Source: Costus lasius (Eukaryota; Streptophyta; Magnoliopsida; Zingiberales; Costaceae). Taken from it: a DNA stretch of 64,000 nt. The DNA lies in assembly GCA_027563935.2 (NCBI GenBank), contig CM050448.1, positions 67,279,843-67,343,842 of the forward strand, given 5' to 3'. The notes below the pieces were generated by a model. The model was not told the origin of the DNA. It saw nothing but the letters and a program-made list of their open reading frames with translations, and did no database searches. Each line of letters begins with the position of its first letter. Position 1 is the stretch's first letter. Positions 46,355 through 57,961 of this stretch are shown here, piece by piece. The position numbers and the translations under genes were made by a program.

Positions 46355-46503
46355 GTATGGAATTTAGATAGTTTTAAGTCAGTGATTCTTGTGCATGAAA
46401 TCTTGATAATTTTACCATGTTAAAACCGAAACTCAAGGTGTATCTTTCATGAAAACCGAAACCTTGCAACATGAATTTTACAATATTTCTTGAATGGAAT
46501 TTA
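46355..46503 (+). repeat. Local duplication in the G1 LTR, about 140 bp
   Basis: ggaatttagatagttttaag and cagtgattcttgtgcatg near 46360-46400 recur at the end of this block and continue after the solo LTR (48187-48230, ggtagttttaagtcagtgat). The copia insertion lies inside the second copy. Confidence 0.7.
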
Positions 46504-48181
46504 TGTTGGGGTATGCCCTTAAGGCTAATGTTTGAGGCCTTGGGATTGTAATAGTATCATTGTATAAACTCTTAAGTTTATAACGGCAATGGTTGTTATT
46601 CAGGTTGTTACCTTATCTGCTGTAATAAGTGTACTACTGAATAATGTCTCAAAGCTGTTTAGCTAGGCTGACATGCACTGATGTCCTTAGTCGATATATC
46701 TTGGTGAACATGAGACAGCCTTGATATGGTTAAGACTAATATGTGTTCTAATCTTATAGGATGCTTCGAGCATGGAATAAGATGTAGACTCATGGGTACA
46801 TTGGATGTACTGGACAGACCCTACTAGGATATTCAATTGCTTGTCACAATGTGAATAATCCTTATATGCTACAAGTGGCACATGTCCTTTGACTTGAGAT
46901 CACTTGTGTTTCTAAATGATGAATGTCATTGTTTTGAGGTAGTTCAATATCATTTGAAATATAATGGTTCTAGACTATCTTGGATAATGATCATGAGTCA
47001 GGTTAGGACACTAGTGATAGACATAGGATTGCCGTCTCCTTATTTAAGGAGTGTGATGTTCTAAAGGGGCCCCCTGAATGAGATGATTGAGAATAGTGTA
47101 TAGCCATACCCAGGTGACTATGCTCATCTGATCTAATCATGCTCATCATATTGGAACTACAAGCTTGACAGGCTTGTCCAATCAGAACATCCAGTGGCAA
47201 AGGAAACATGTATGCCTAGTGAGTTGATTCACACTTGTGCTGTGATTTGGGTGAAGTCTTGGAAGACTCTTTCCTTTATATCGGGAGACAGTGATGTGTT
47301 GCTAGATACCCCTCACTGATCGTGATAACGTAAGTTATCGTTACCGACATTTAAAGGAAACCCTCAGGGTCGCACAATTTGGTGATATGGCTTACTTGAG
47401 TCAGATCGTGTGGACTGAATTGTTGAGGTTCAGTTTAAAGGAGTTTAAACTCTGATTGTAAGTGAGATCTGGTCTGATCATGTTTGATTGATTAGGACTT
47501 GAGATCGGTAAGCTTCGATCGAGAGAGATGATTCTAGATCGGTGAGATCAGGAACATCATGAGATGAACGGTTAGATCTTGAGCCATTTGGTTCAGAGAG
47601 ATCTAGACCATGGGCTGGTTTGGTTTTTTGGACCAAATTGAATTGAATTGGGTTAGCTTGAACCGGTTCACGAGTATGAATGCATGGTTCAAGGCTTAAT
47701 TGTATTTGGGCGGTTTTCTTATGGGTGAGCGCATGGCTTCATGACTTTCCATATTTGGAAGTCATGAAACGCCATCTATTGGAAAACGCCTAAAATGATA
47801 ATGCCAATTCAATTGTCGTCTTTGCGCTTGGAGAGGTTTTCTTCCTAGACGACGAGGAGGTAGTTTGGCCAAGCATCTCTTGACTTCAACACACGCAAGG
47901 AAAAACTTGGCGTTTTTGCTAGCACAAGAATTGCGCAAGGAGGAAGCCTTCATCATCCTTTGTGTGCGTCTTCTTTGGAGGAGAGCTCATTTGCCCTCTT
48001 GCTTCCAAGCCGACTCCTTCTTCATGGCTATGGTAAAAGATCTTAACTTGATCTTTGAATTGAAAGAAGTTGATTATATAGACATACTACATGCGATCCT
48101 ATGCAAACCCTATTTCCGCCCATGCAAAATCTTATGTTGCGCATGTTTAGGGTTTCACCCCCTTACTCTAGGGACCTTTCA
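46504..48181 (+). mobile_element. Solo LTR of the copia D family
   Basis: It runs from TGTTGGGGTATGCCC, the D LTR start, to ...GGGACCTTTCA, 1678 bp, opposite in orientation to D and well diverged from it. A perfect duplication ATTTA flanks it (46499-46503, 48182-48186), so it is an LTR-LTR recombination product. Confidence 0.9.
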
Positions 48182-49601
48182 ATTTAGGTAGTTTTAAGTC
48201 AGTGATTCTTGAGCATGAAATTCTTGTTAACTAAGGTTAAAGTTTAAGTAGATAATATGTTGTAGAAACCGTTGGCTACATGCAGTATTATGTGTTTAAT
48301 GTTAATTTTATGGATGCCCTGTTAAATGCTAATAATGTTATAGGATCCATGATTGTTTCTCTATGTGCAACAGGTTATATATTTATGACTATGTACCTTT
48401 GTTTGAGAAACTTGGGTGATAATTTAGCAAGGTTAAACCAAACTGATCAGCATGAAACCTAAGGACTCTACAAAACATTATATGATTATGTGGTTTCAAA
48501 TGTTATGTGTTGTGGTCTGTGTACCCATTATGGATAGGACTAAGGCTAAGTGTAACTGTGTACTCAAGGGGATAGTCTATATGTGATATGTTAGGGGTTA
48601 GAGATTTCAGCCCTGCGTTTGTGATATGTGAGGGGTTGATGTTTCAGCCGCCTGTTGTGATTATCGTGATGAAAATGACTATCCTAGAGTCTGGTCGACA
48701 CTTAGGAGTCCACTTTTATGAAATAAGATATAAGTTGTGTCTAGTGGTTGTCCAGATAAGGAACCCTTTGGGAGAACGAGTGATTGAAGCAAAGTGCCAT
48801 GTCTTGGTCGGACAGGGGCCACCTCTTGATGTCATCACTCTTAGACTTTTAGATTTTTGTGTTATGGGGTGGTGTAGATCAAGGTATCACATCTTGACCG
48901 GATGGGGATCACCTCTTGAGTCTACACACTGTCCATGTTTGTGTTGCATGTGATTTGCAGGCTTCTCCCAGTGCTTAGGCCAGAGCCGGGGTTGGACCAT
49001 AGTGGTCACTCTTGATTTATGCTGGACAACAACTAAGTGGTTGGTGTGTTTAGTTAGTTTAGAGTATGGCTCTAGAACTTTGGTTACTTTGGGGTGACAT
49101 TTGTGTGATGCCTGTACATTTAATTGTTTATATGAGTTCTGTTCTTTGTTTTCTGTTCTTTGTTTTAGTTATATGTTGATATAATGTTCTGCTAAAGATT
49201 TTTAAAAACAATCTGCATGTATCTTTGAGTGTATGTTATGGATGGTCGATTGAGACTATCCACTCACTGGGCTGTGTAGCTCACCCCTCATTATTTTCAG
49301 GTGTAGAGCAGGGGCGCATTGCCTGAGTTAGCGTATGTTATGGATATTGTGATTTTCTCTACAACTATGCTGGTGCGATGTATAAGATATTTTTTGTGTT
49401 TAGTTAACTGGGGCCGGTTATGGCTAAACTTTGTGAACCAGTGTTGCCGGTTGTGGCAGTTTTGAGATTTTGATTTTTGTGTCACCGAGGGCTTTGGCCT
49501 GTTTTCAGTGTTTGGGTCATTGATGTTAGTTCCATGAGTTTATAAAACCGATATTGTGGCTTTGCTTCGAATTTCGATTTGATTCGTATTTTGCGATCCG
49601 A

Positions 49602-49755
49602 TTTGATATAAATGTGAACTTGCATATGTCTAGTGCAAGTATTGCCTGGTGGCAGGTACCCTTACGTGATTTATGGATTTTACGGATTTTATGTGGTTTT
49701 GATATAACTGTTGACTTGCATATGTCTAGTGCAAGTATTGCGTGGTGGCAGGTAC
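49602..49755 (+). repeat. Tandem duplication in the G1 LTR
   Basis: Two copies of ttgatataa...cttgcatatgtctagtgcaa and ggtggcaggtac, offset by about 95 bp, near the LTR 3' end. The equivalent region of G2 carries one copy. Confidence 0.8.
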
Positions 49756-49929
49756 ATTTGTGAAATTATGTTTCGTGGAGATTCTATGTATGGATTCTCG
49801 AAAATTTTCAGATCGACTTTTCCTGAACTTGGTTTTACTTAGCATGTGCATCGATCCTGTGTGATAACATCCTGTTCCTTTGTGACTTGTGTTGCTTGTT
49901 TGGGGTTAAGATAACGGGATGTGACAGAA

Positions 49930-49941
49930 TGGTATCAGAGC
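49930..49941 (+). other. G1 primer binding site (tRNA-iMet)
   Basis: TGGTATCAGAGC follows the LTR end with the 3-bp spacer gaa. Confidence 0.95.
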
Positions 49942-50053
49942 AGTTGGCTAGCTAAAACTTAGTTCGGGGGGAAAACATGTTTGTGTATTGCTAGACACCT
50001 GATAGGTTTATGTTTGTTTTCCTTACTATGGTGTGTGTGTGTAGGAATTTAAG

Positions 50054-51637
50054 ATGGTGCGATCCAGAGGAAATGCTAGCAGCGAGGGTGAGTAGACCTC
50101 AGATCTCACGAGAACCATTGAGGCTCTGACAGGCATGGTACGGCAACAGGGTGCCATGATAGAGAGGCAATCTCAGATGCTGCAGCAGCAACAGACTCAG
50201 CATCAAGAAGCGCAACAGCAGCTCTTGCAGCAATTGACTCAGGAGAGATCCCAGACTACTACTCAGGTGGTGGGGAATGACTCTCAAGAAGGCGCTCACA
50301 GGCGCTATGCCTCGCTAGTGAGTGAATTCCAGAAACTGGGTCCTAGTTCCTTTTATGGGGGCTCAGAATCAAGTACTGCAGAGAACTGGCAGTTGTGCTT
50401 GGAAAAGATTTTTCAAGTCATGCGTTGCTCAGATGAGGACAAGCTGTGTCTGGCCACCTACATGATGCGTGGTGACGCAGATGAGTGGTGGAAGGGCGTG
50501 GTGAGGCTAGCTGTGGAAAGACAAGAAACAGTAAATTGGCCCTACTTCTTGTCTCAATTTAACGAGAAGTATTTCCCTGATAGCTTGGTAGAGGACCGAG
50601 AGGTGGAATTTATTCACCTGGAGCAGGGTGATCTGACTGTGGACCAGTATGAGTTGCAGTTCACTAAGTTGGGAAAGTATGCTCCTCACCTGATAAACAC
50701 TGAAAAGAGGAGGGCTACCAAGTTTCTCAGAGGTCTCAGATGGGACATTCGAGAACAGGTTGGTGCTCAGCACTTGGAGACATATAGTGAGACTGTTGGG
50801 CGAGCACGCACCATCGGGAGATACATATCTGAGAGGACCGTGACTGTGATTCCTGCAGCTGAGGCGGCAGCTCCTCGGTATGGTGATGGCGGCAAGGGTA
50901 AGAAGTACCCTAAGCATAAGGACTACAAGAAGAGCAGGTATAAGCCCTACTCTCACAAGGCACCGCAGCAGTCCAGGGATGCACCGCAGCAATCCAGGGA
51001 TGTAAAGAACGGTAACACAGAGGATCGGATTTGTCATCATTGTGGGCTCAAAGGACATCTGATGAGGGATTGTTATAAGAAGAATGGGGTATGCTTCAGG
51101 TGTAAGAAACCTGGGCACATGATCAAAGACTGCAAGGAGCCTGAGATGCAGCAGAGAGGCACAGATAAGCCTACAGTCCAGACTCGAGTTTATGCCGTGG
51201 CTGAGAAGGATACACGGGCTTCCCGATCTGTCGTGGAAGGTACTTTATTTGTATTCGATCAGTTAGCTCGCATTTTATTTGACCCTGGTGCAAATTTATC
51301 TTTTGTATCTGTTAGATTTGCTGCATGTTTACCTGTATTACCTAAGGTGATGGATTATGTTGTGTCTGTGAGTACTCCCTTAGGAAAATCATCATCTACA
51401 GACACTGTTTGTGCCGATTGTGTAGTGCATGTAGAGGGTTATGAGTTTCTTGTAGATCTAATCCTTTTAGACATGCAAGATTATGATGTCATCCTAGGTA
51501 TGGATTGGTTATCCTCACATCATGCCACTGTGGATTGCTTTGAGAAAGTAATCACCTTGATTTTGCTAGATGGGAGTCGGCTTTTTGTGAGAGGTCTAGT
51601 GTCAGACCAAGGACCACATGTGATATCTTTCCTGTAG
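50054..51637 (+). pseudogene. G1 gag and protease, two nonsense codons
   Basis: ATG at 50054 begins [13 protein letters not shown] and meets TAG at 50093-50095; G2 has CAG there. The same frame continues: a Gln-rich coiled-coil (residues about 25-70), a retrotransposon Gag domain ([20 protein letters not shown] ... [18 protein letters not shown]), a basic linker, two CCHC knuckles ([28 protein letters not shown]), then the protease [20 protein letters not shown], rather than DT/SG, is shared with G2 and is a family trait. TAG at 51635-51637 again replaces a CAG of G2. ATG at 50135 could start a shortened product. Confidence 0.9.
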
Positions 51638-53159
51638 GCCAGAAAGTTGCTTGCTAGTGGGTGTAAGGGTTATATTGCACATGTTAAGGTACAGGATGAT
51701 TCTACTCCTGATTTGACTCAGATGGCGGTGGTGCAAGAGTTTCCTGATGTGTTCTCTGAGGAATTTTCAGGCTTGCCACCAATTCGAGAGGTAGAGTTTG
51801 GCATTGAGTTGGTGCCAGGTACTGCACCTATCTCCAGAGCTCCTTACCGCATGGCTACCTCAGAGTTGGCCGAGCTTAAGAAGCAACTGGAGGATTTACT
51901 GGAGAAAGGTTACATCCGGCCTAGTGCTTCTCCCTGGGGAGCACCAGTGCTGTTCGTAAAGAAGAAGGATGGAACCCTGAGGATGTGTATAGACTACAGG
52001 CAACTGAACCAAGTGACTATCAAGAATAGGTATCCTCTCCCCAGAATTGATGATCTATTTGATCAATTACAGGGAGCTACAGTGTTCTCTAAGATTGATC
52101 TGAGATCAGGGTATTATCAGCTTAGGGTCAAGGATGAGGATATATTTAAGACTGCTTTCAGGACCAGGTATGGGCATTTTGAATTTCTAGTTATGCCTTT
52201 TGGACTGACGAATGCACCTGCTGTCTTCATGGATTTGATGAACAGGGTATTTCATGAATTACTTGATTCATGTGTGGTAGTCTTCATAGATGATATCTTG
52301 GTGTACTCTCGGACTACTTCGGATCATGTCAGTGACTTGCGCAGAGTGCTGGAGATCCTAAGGAAAAACCGATTATATGCCAAGGCCAATAAGTGTGAGT
52401 TTTGGCTAGAAAAGATCAGCTTCCTTGGGCATGTGATTTCTGGTCAGGGGGTGTCTGTGGATCCAGTTAAAGTGCAAGCCATCCTTAATTGGGGAAGACC
52501 GACTAGTGCTACCGAGATCAGAAGTTTCCTGGGTCTAGCAGGTTACTACCGGAGGTTTGTTGAGGGATTCTCCAAGCTGGCGGATCCTTTAACTAAATTG
52601 ACCAGAAAGGAGGCCAAGTTTAATTGGGATGACAAGTGTGAAGAGAGCTTTCAGGAGCTAAAGAGAAGGTTGACTAGTACACCGATCCTCATTATTCCTA
52701 GTGATGGGAAAAGGTTTACTGTCTATACGGATGCTTCAAGCAAGGGGTTGGGTTGTGTCTTGATGCAGAAGAGTAATGTGGTAGCTTATGCTTCGAGACA
52801 ACTGAAGGAGTATGAGTCAAACTACCCTACTCATGACTTGGAGTTGGCGGCCGTAGTCTTTGCTCTGAAGATATGGCGTCACTATTTGTTGGGTCAAGAG
52901 TTTGATCTGTTCACTGACCACCAGAGTCTCAAGTACATCTTCACTCAGAAGGAGTTGAACATGAGACAGAGAAGATGGATGGAGTTGATCAAAGACTATG
53001 ACTTCGCTATTCAGTATCAGGCTGGAAAGGCCAATGTAGTGGCTGATGCACTGAGCAGACATCCAGTTACTTCAGTAGCGGCACTACGGGTCAGTGAGTG
53101 GCAGTTATTGCAGGAGTTCAGAGATCTCAGGATCAGTGTTTCTCCTAGAGTTCAGTCGG
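51638..53159 (+). pseudogene. G1 reverse transcriptase and RNase H, cut by the TRIM-G2 insertion
   Basis: The frame continues after the second stop. RT motifs are in order: [77 protein letters not shown] and [12 protein letters not shown] (catalytic IDD, the usual F/Y-x-D-D of Ty3 elements). RNase H follows with [34 protein letters not shown] and [12 protein letters not shown]. The frame is interrupted after SVSPRVQS at 53159; integrase lies beyond 63885. RT and RNase H residues look intact, so the break is the insertion, not decay. Confidence 0.92.
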
Positions 53160-53336
53160 TGTAATACCCCGAGTATAGTCCCACATTGCAAGTGGGAGAA
53201 ACTATTATGTGGTTTATAAGGCTTAGTGGGCTTGCTATTGTTAACTTGGGCTTAAGCATTTTAATAGATTGGGCCATGTTGCAAATCGGCTCACCAAGTT
53301 AATAAATAGTTTGCTTACTAAGTGGGTTGTAATAAA
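53160..53336 (+). repeat. TRIM left LTR
   Basis: TGTAATACCC to ...GTTGTAATAAA. It differs from the right LTR at very few positions (attgtt versus attatt, tcacc versus tcagc). Confidence 0.9.
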
Positions 53337-53511
53337 TGGTATCAGAGCAAAACTTAGTCCTAAGCATGGTGAGAGGCCAATAGGAAAGGGCTACCGAGGA
53401 TGGTAGAGCCACCTTTGGGCTGACCTCACATGCTGCCGACTAAGGGATGATTCTTGGGCATGTGTTAAGGTTTGGGCTTGACGAGGACGTCAAGTCTTAA
53501 GTGGGGGAGAT

Positions 53512-53688
53512 TGTAATACCCCGAGTATAGTCCCACATTGCAAGTGGGAGAAACTATTATGTGGTTTATAAGGCTTAGTGGGCTTGCTATTATTAACTTG
53601 GGCTTAAGCATTTTAATAGATTGGGCCATGTTGCAAATCGGCTCAGCAAGTTAATAAATAGTTTGCTTACTAAGTGGGTTGTAATAAA
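53512..53688 (+). repeat. TRIM right LTR
   Basis: Same sequence offset by 352 bp. It is followed by attc and then directly by the G2 LTR end. Confidence 0.9.
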
Positions 53689-55000
53689 ATTCTGTCACAT
53701 CCCGTTATCTTAACCCCAAACAAGCAATACAAGTCATAGAGAAACAGGATGTTATCATACAAGATCGATTCACATGCTAGGTAAAACCAAGTTCAAGAAA
53801 ACACGATCTGAAAATTTTCGAGAATCCATACATAGAATCTCAGCGAAAACACAATTTCAGAAATGTACCTGCCACCACGCAATACTTGCACTAGACATAT
53901 GCAAGTTCACAATTATATCAAATCCGATTGCAAAAATACCAATCGACTCAAATTGAGAACCAAAGTCACAATATCGATTTTATAAGTTCATAACTAACAT
54001 CAATGATACCAAACACCGAAACTAGGCCAAAGCCCGCGGTGACACAAAAATCAAAACTTCAAAACTTAAAACTGCCACAACCGGCAACACAAGTTCACAT
54101 AATTCGGCCACAATAATTCGGCCACAACCGGCCCCAGTTAATTAAGCACAAAAGTCTTATACATTAACCAGCATAATATCCATATCAACGCTAACTCAAG
54201 AAATGCGCCCCTGCTCTACACCTGAAAATAGTGAGGGAGTGAGCTACACAGCCCAGTGAGTGGATAGTCTCAAACGACCATCCATAACATACACTCAAAA
54301 ATACATGCAGATTATTTTAAAAACATTTAACAGAATATCATGTCAACATATAACAAAATTAAAGGACATAACTCATATAAAACAATCAGGTGTAAACTGC
54401 TAAGACATCATTGTCACCAAAGAGTAACCAGGGTTTTAGAGCTATACTCTAAACCAACTAATGACTTAATTGACCTAGTTGTCCAGCATAATCAATAGTG
54501 ACCATTATGGTCCAACCCGGCTTTGGCCTAAGCACTGGGAGAAGCCTGCAAATCACATGCAACATATATACATGGACAGTGTGTAGACTCAAGAGGTAAT
54601 CACCACCTGGTCAAGATGTGATACCTTGATCTACACCACCCCATAATCACAAAAATCTAAGCGTCTAAGAGTGATGACATCAAGAGGTGGCCCCTGTCCG
54701 ACCAAGACATGGCACTTTGCGTCTTATATCACTCGTTCTCCCAAAGGGTTCCTTAACTGGACAACACCAGACACATCTTATATCTTATTTCACAAAAGTG
54801 GACTCCTAAGTGTCAACTAAACTCTAGGATAGTCATTTTTATCACAATAATCACATCAGGCAGGCTGAACAACAACCCCCTCACATATCACAATACAGGG
54901 CTGAAATCTCCAACCCTTAACATATCACATATAGACTATCCCCTTGAGTACAGTTACACTTAGCCTCAGTCCTAACCATTCCATGACCACAACACATATT

Positions 55001-55098
55001 ATTCGAAAATCACATAACCACATAATATTCGAAAATCACATAACCACATAATATTCAAAAATCACATAATCACATAATATTCAAAAATCACATAATAT
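55001..55098. repeat. 26-bp tandem repeat in the G2 LTR (also 62477-62574)
   Basis: Three full units and a partial unit built on attcgaaaatcacataacc and cataat. The same block occurs in the other LTR. G1 shows one diverged unit. Confidence 0.85.
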
Positions 55099-56204
55099 TT
55101 TATAGAGTCCTTAGATTTCATGCTGATCAGTTCAGTATAATCATGCTAAGTTATCACCCAAAGTTATCAATCAATATTTCATGTCATTACTTTCTGCATA
55201 CACCATTCAATTAAAAATACATAATAATACAGAAAATTCACTAAATTTCGTTCACAATTAACATAAATGCAGAATATCACATATTCATAGTTTTCTACTA
55301 GTTCTGATAACAAAAGACAGAAATACCCCTAGTTCAAAGTTTAAGTCATACACGAAAAGTTATCCAAAAATTTCGTAAAAATATTCATTACGTCCCTCAT
55401 GATCCCTAGATTCGTAATTTCAAGTTTTCCCCAATTTTAACTAGGAAATTTACCGAATTACCCCTAGGTCAATTTCAGTCAACAGAAACTTTTATTTCTA
55501 AAAATTTCCAAAAAAATACAGTAGAATCCTCATATACCTAATTTCATGAATATCAAGTTTTCCCCAATTTTTACCCATGCATTTGGACGTAATTTCATGA
55601 AGAAGGGTCGAAATTCTCCTTCAAGCCCTAATCTTCATGCAATTGAAATTCTAAAGCTACATACATGTTTAATCAAAGTCCAATTTAGGATTAAGAGTCT
55701 TAAAAACGAAAAGCCCTAATTTTCATGCAAGCTAGGGTTTCGAAAATTTGGGAAAAACAAGGAATACATGTACAATTGAAATTAAGAGATCATGCCATAC
55801 TCCTATGCATTAATCTTCTCTAAAACAAGCAATGCATCCAATTTTCATGAACTAGGTGAAGGAGAACATCCACTCACCTTGATTTCGGTTCTTCCAAACC
55901 AACACCCTCACGCCACACACTTCGCCGGAACCACCCAAGAGCCGCCGGAAAATCGCTTCCACTACCTCTTGCCGCCGGCCACAAGAAGAAGAGAAGGAGA
56001 AGAAGAAGCAAGCCGCCACCCTTCACCCTAACGAAACTCGTGAACAACGAGCAAAGAAGAAAAACGAGGGTGAACCCTCTAATTTCGTTTTCCTATCTCC
56101 AAAGAATCCAAACCCATTAGCAAACATAAGTGGAAGATCCAATAACCCTTTAGTATAAGTTAATTTCCACTTTCCCCTTATCAAGGGCTCTTACCCTTTT
56201 CTAA

Positions 56205-56290
56205 CAAGAAAGACACCACTAGCCTAGTGGTGTGCAGCACACACTCTACGCCTTAAGTCGCGGGTTCGAATCCTCACCGCGACACATTTT
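56205..56290 (+). other. tRNA-like segment with A and B boxes in the G2 3' LTR
   Basis: TAGCCTAGTGG (56220-56230) fits the Pol III A box, and GGTTCGAATCC (56263-56273) fits the B box, spaced as in tRNA genes and SINE heads. The B box is the loop of a 7-bp stem GTCGCGG/CCGCGAC. CACCACTAG-C-CTAGTGGTG and GTGTGC-A-GCACAC are further inverted repeats. It does not fold into a standard tRNA, so I call it tRNA-related. It lies antisense to G2 and is absent from the G1 LTR. Confidence 0.6.
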
Positions 56291-56408
56291 TACATAGCAG
56301 GAAAAAAATGCACAAATCGATACATTATCTCAAAGAAAACGTCCACATAAATATCAGATAATCAAAACTTTATTTTTCTTACCTGCTAATAAATTTCTGG
56401 ATCTTACA

Positions 56409-56421
56409 TTCCTCCCTCCTT
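56409..56421 (-). other. G2 polypurine tract
   Basis: The minus strand reads aaggagggaggaa directly before the LTR start TGTAAGATCC. Confidence 0.85.
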
Positions 56422-56437
56422 ATAAAGCTTTAGTCCT

Positions 56438-57961
56438 CTAAAGCTCAACATTCATATCATCAAAAAGATAAGCATACAACTTCCTCATAACAGCCTCAGT
56501 CTCCCAGGTCGCCTCCTCAACCGACTGATTTCCCCAGATAACCTTTACTAAAGGTATAGACTTGTTCCTCAGAACTTTATCCTTTCTATCCACAATCCGG
56601 AGAGGTCTTTCCTCAAAAGTCAAATCACTCTGAATCTGAAGAGGTTCCAATTCCAATACATGAGATGGATCAGGATGATATTTCCTCAAAGCAGAAACAT
56701 GGAACACATTATGCACATGATCCAAAGCAGGAGGTAAAGCTAACCTGTAAGCCACTGGACCAACTCTCTCAATAATGTCAAAAGGGCCTACAAACCTAGG
56801 GCTCAACTTGCCCTTTTTGCCAAACCTCATAACACCCTTAGTAGGTGACACCTTTAAGAAAACATGATCCCCTACCATAAACTCCAAGGGACGACGACGG
56901 TCATCAGCATAACTCTTCTGCCTGTCCCGAGCAATCTTCAGTTTATCCTGAATCTCTCTGACCTTATCAGTAGTTTCCTGTACTGCATCAGATCTCAAAA
57001 TCAATCTATCACCAGTCTCCTCCCAACACAAGGGAGTCCAACACCTTCTTCCATACAAAGCCTCATATGGAGCCATCTGAATACTGGAGTGGAAGCTATT
57101 ATTATAAGTGAACTCTATCAAAGATAGATCCCGGTTCCACTCGGAACTCCAATCAACCACATAAGCTCTCAACAGGTCTTCTAGAGTCTGTATAGTACGC
57201 TCCGTCTGGCCATCAGACTGAGGATGGTATGCTGTACTAAAACTCAACTTAGTACCCAAACCCTCCTGTAAGCTCTTCCAAAACCTAGACAGAAATCGAG
57301 AGTCCCTATCAGACACAATATCAACAGGCACTCCATGCAGTCTGACTATCTCATCAATATACAATCTAGCCAGTCTCTCTAAAGGATAAGTCATCTTGAT
57401 CGGGAGAAAGTGGGCTGATTTAGTGAGTCTATCAACAATCACCCAAATAGCATCATGACCCAATCTGGTTCTGGGCAAACCACACACAAAGTCCATACTG
57501 ATGCATTCCCACTTCCACTCAGGAATAGGAAGGGCCTGCAATAAACCACCAGGCTTCTGGTGTTCAGCCTTTACCGTCTGACAGGTTAAACACCTAGAGA
57601 CAAAATCAATTACCTCTTTCTTCATACCCGGCCACCAAAAGCTTTTCTTGAGGTCCTGATACATCTTAGTCACGCCAGGATGTAGAGAATATTTGGAATT
57701 ATGGCTATCCTCCAATATTTCTTTCCTTAAGCTTGGTTCCTCAGGGACACACACCCTTCCACGAAACCGAAGAACACCATCATCAGACAAGCTAAAATCC
57801 TGAACTGTACCCGCATCCAAACTATCCCTGATCTGAACTAATTTCGGATCCACTGACTGCTGATCTCTGATTTTCTGCAACAAAGTAGACTGTACTCTGA
57901 GAAAAGCCACATAACCCGACTGAACTTTAGGAGAAACACTGATCCTGAGATCTCTGAACTC
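56438..57961 (-). pseudogene. G2 integrase with chromodomain, downstream of a nonsense codon
   Basis: In the same frame as the upstream part, it begins after the TAG at 57962-57964 with [11 protein letters not shown]. The zinc-binding HHCC domain lies in HPGVTKMYQDLKKSFWWPGM ... CLTCQTVKAEHQ. The catalytic core shows ISMDFVCGLPRT, DIVSDRDSRFLSRFW and HPQSDGQTERTIQTLEDLL (D, D, E). A C-terminal GPF/Y-type segment FVGPFDIIERVGPVAYRLAL is followed by a chromodomain-like end (PLVKVIWGNQSVEEATWETE) that typically directs integration to heterochromatin. All catalytic residues look intact. Expression would need stop-codon readthrough or a second start. Confidence 0.93.

Larger units (their letters stand above)
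45642..49926 (+). repeat. G1 5' LTR (2.6 kb without its insertion)
   Basis: It runs from TGTAAGATCC to GATGTGACA. The parts near 49230-49330 match the G2 LTR in reverse complement (actatccactcactgggctg, gtgtagagcaggggcgca). It is interrupted by a copia solo LTR at 46504-48181. Confidence 0.88.
53160..53688 (+). mobile_element. TRIM (terminal-repeat retrotransposon in miniature)
   Basis: Two direct repeats of about 177 bp (53160-53336 and 53512-53688, only a few differences) start TGTAATACCCCGAGTATAG. They flank about 175 bp that begins with the iMet primer site TGGTATCAGAGC (53337-53348) and ends in a purine tract aagtgggggaga. There is no coding capacity, as for TRIMs, which depend on other elements for enzymes. 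The left flank GTCGG (53155-53159) is the target duplication; the right partner is at 63885, beyond G2. Confidence 0.9.
53693..56408 (-). repeat. G2 3' LTR
   Basis: 2716 bp; the + strand reads TGTCACATCCCG ... GGATCTTACA. It includes a 26-bp tandem repeat (55001-55098) and the tRNA-like segment (56205-56290). Confidence 0.95.

Noticed and set aside
53160..53688. Tandem duplication or Cassandra element
   Set aside because: The primer site, purine tract and terminal repeats show a TRIM. I could not see a 5S-like promoter, so I do not call it Cassandra.
56210..56290. Functional tRNA gene
   Set aside because: A and B boxes are present but no proper acceptor or anticodon stems can be drawn; tRNA-related segment is the safer call.
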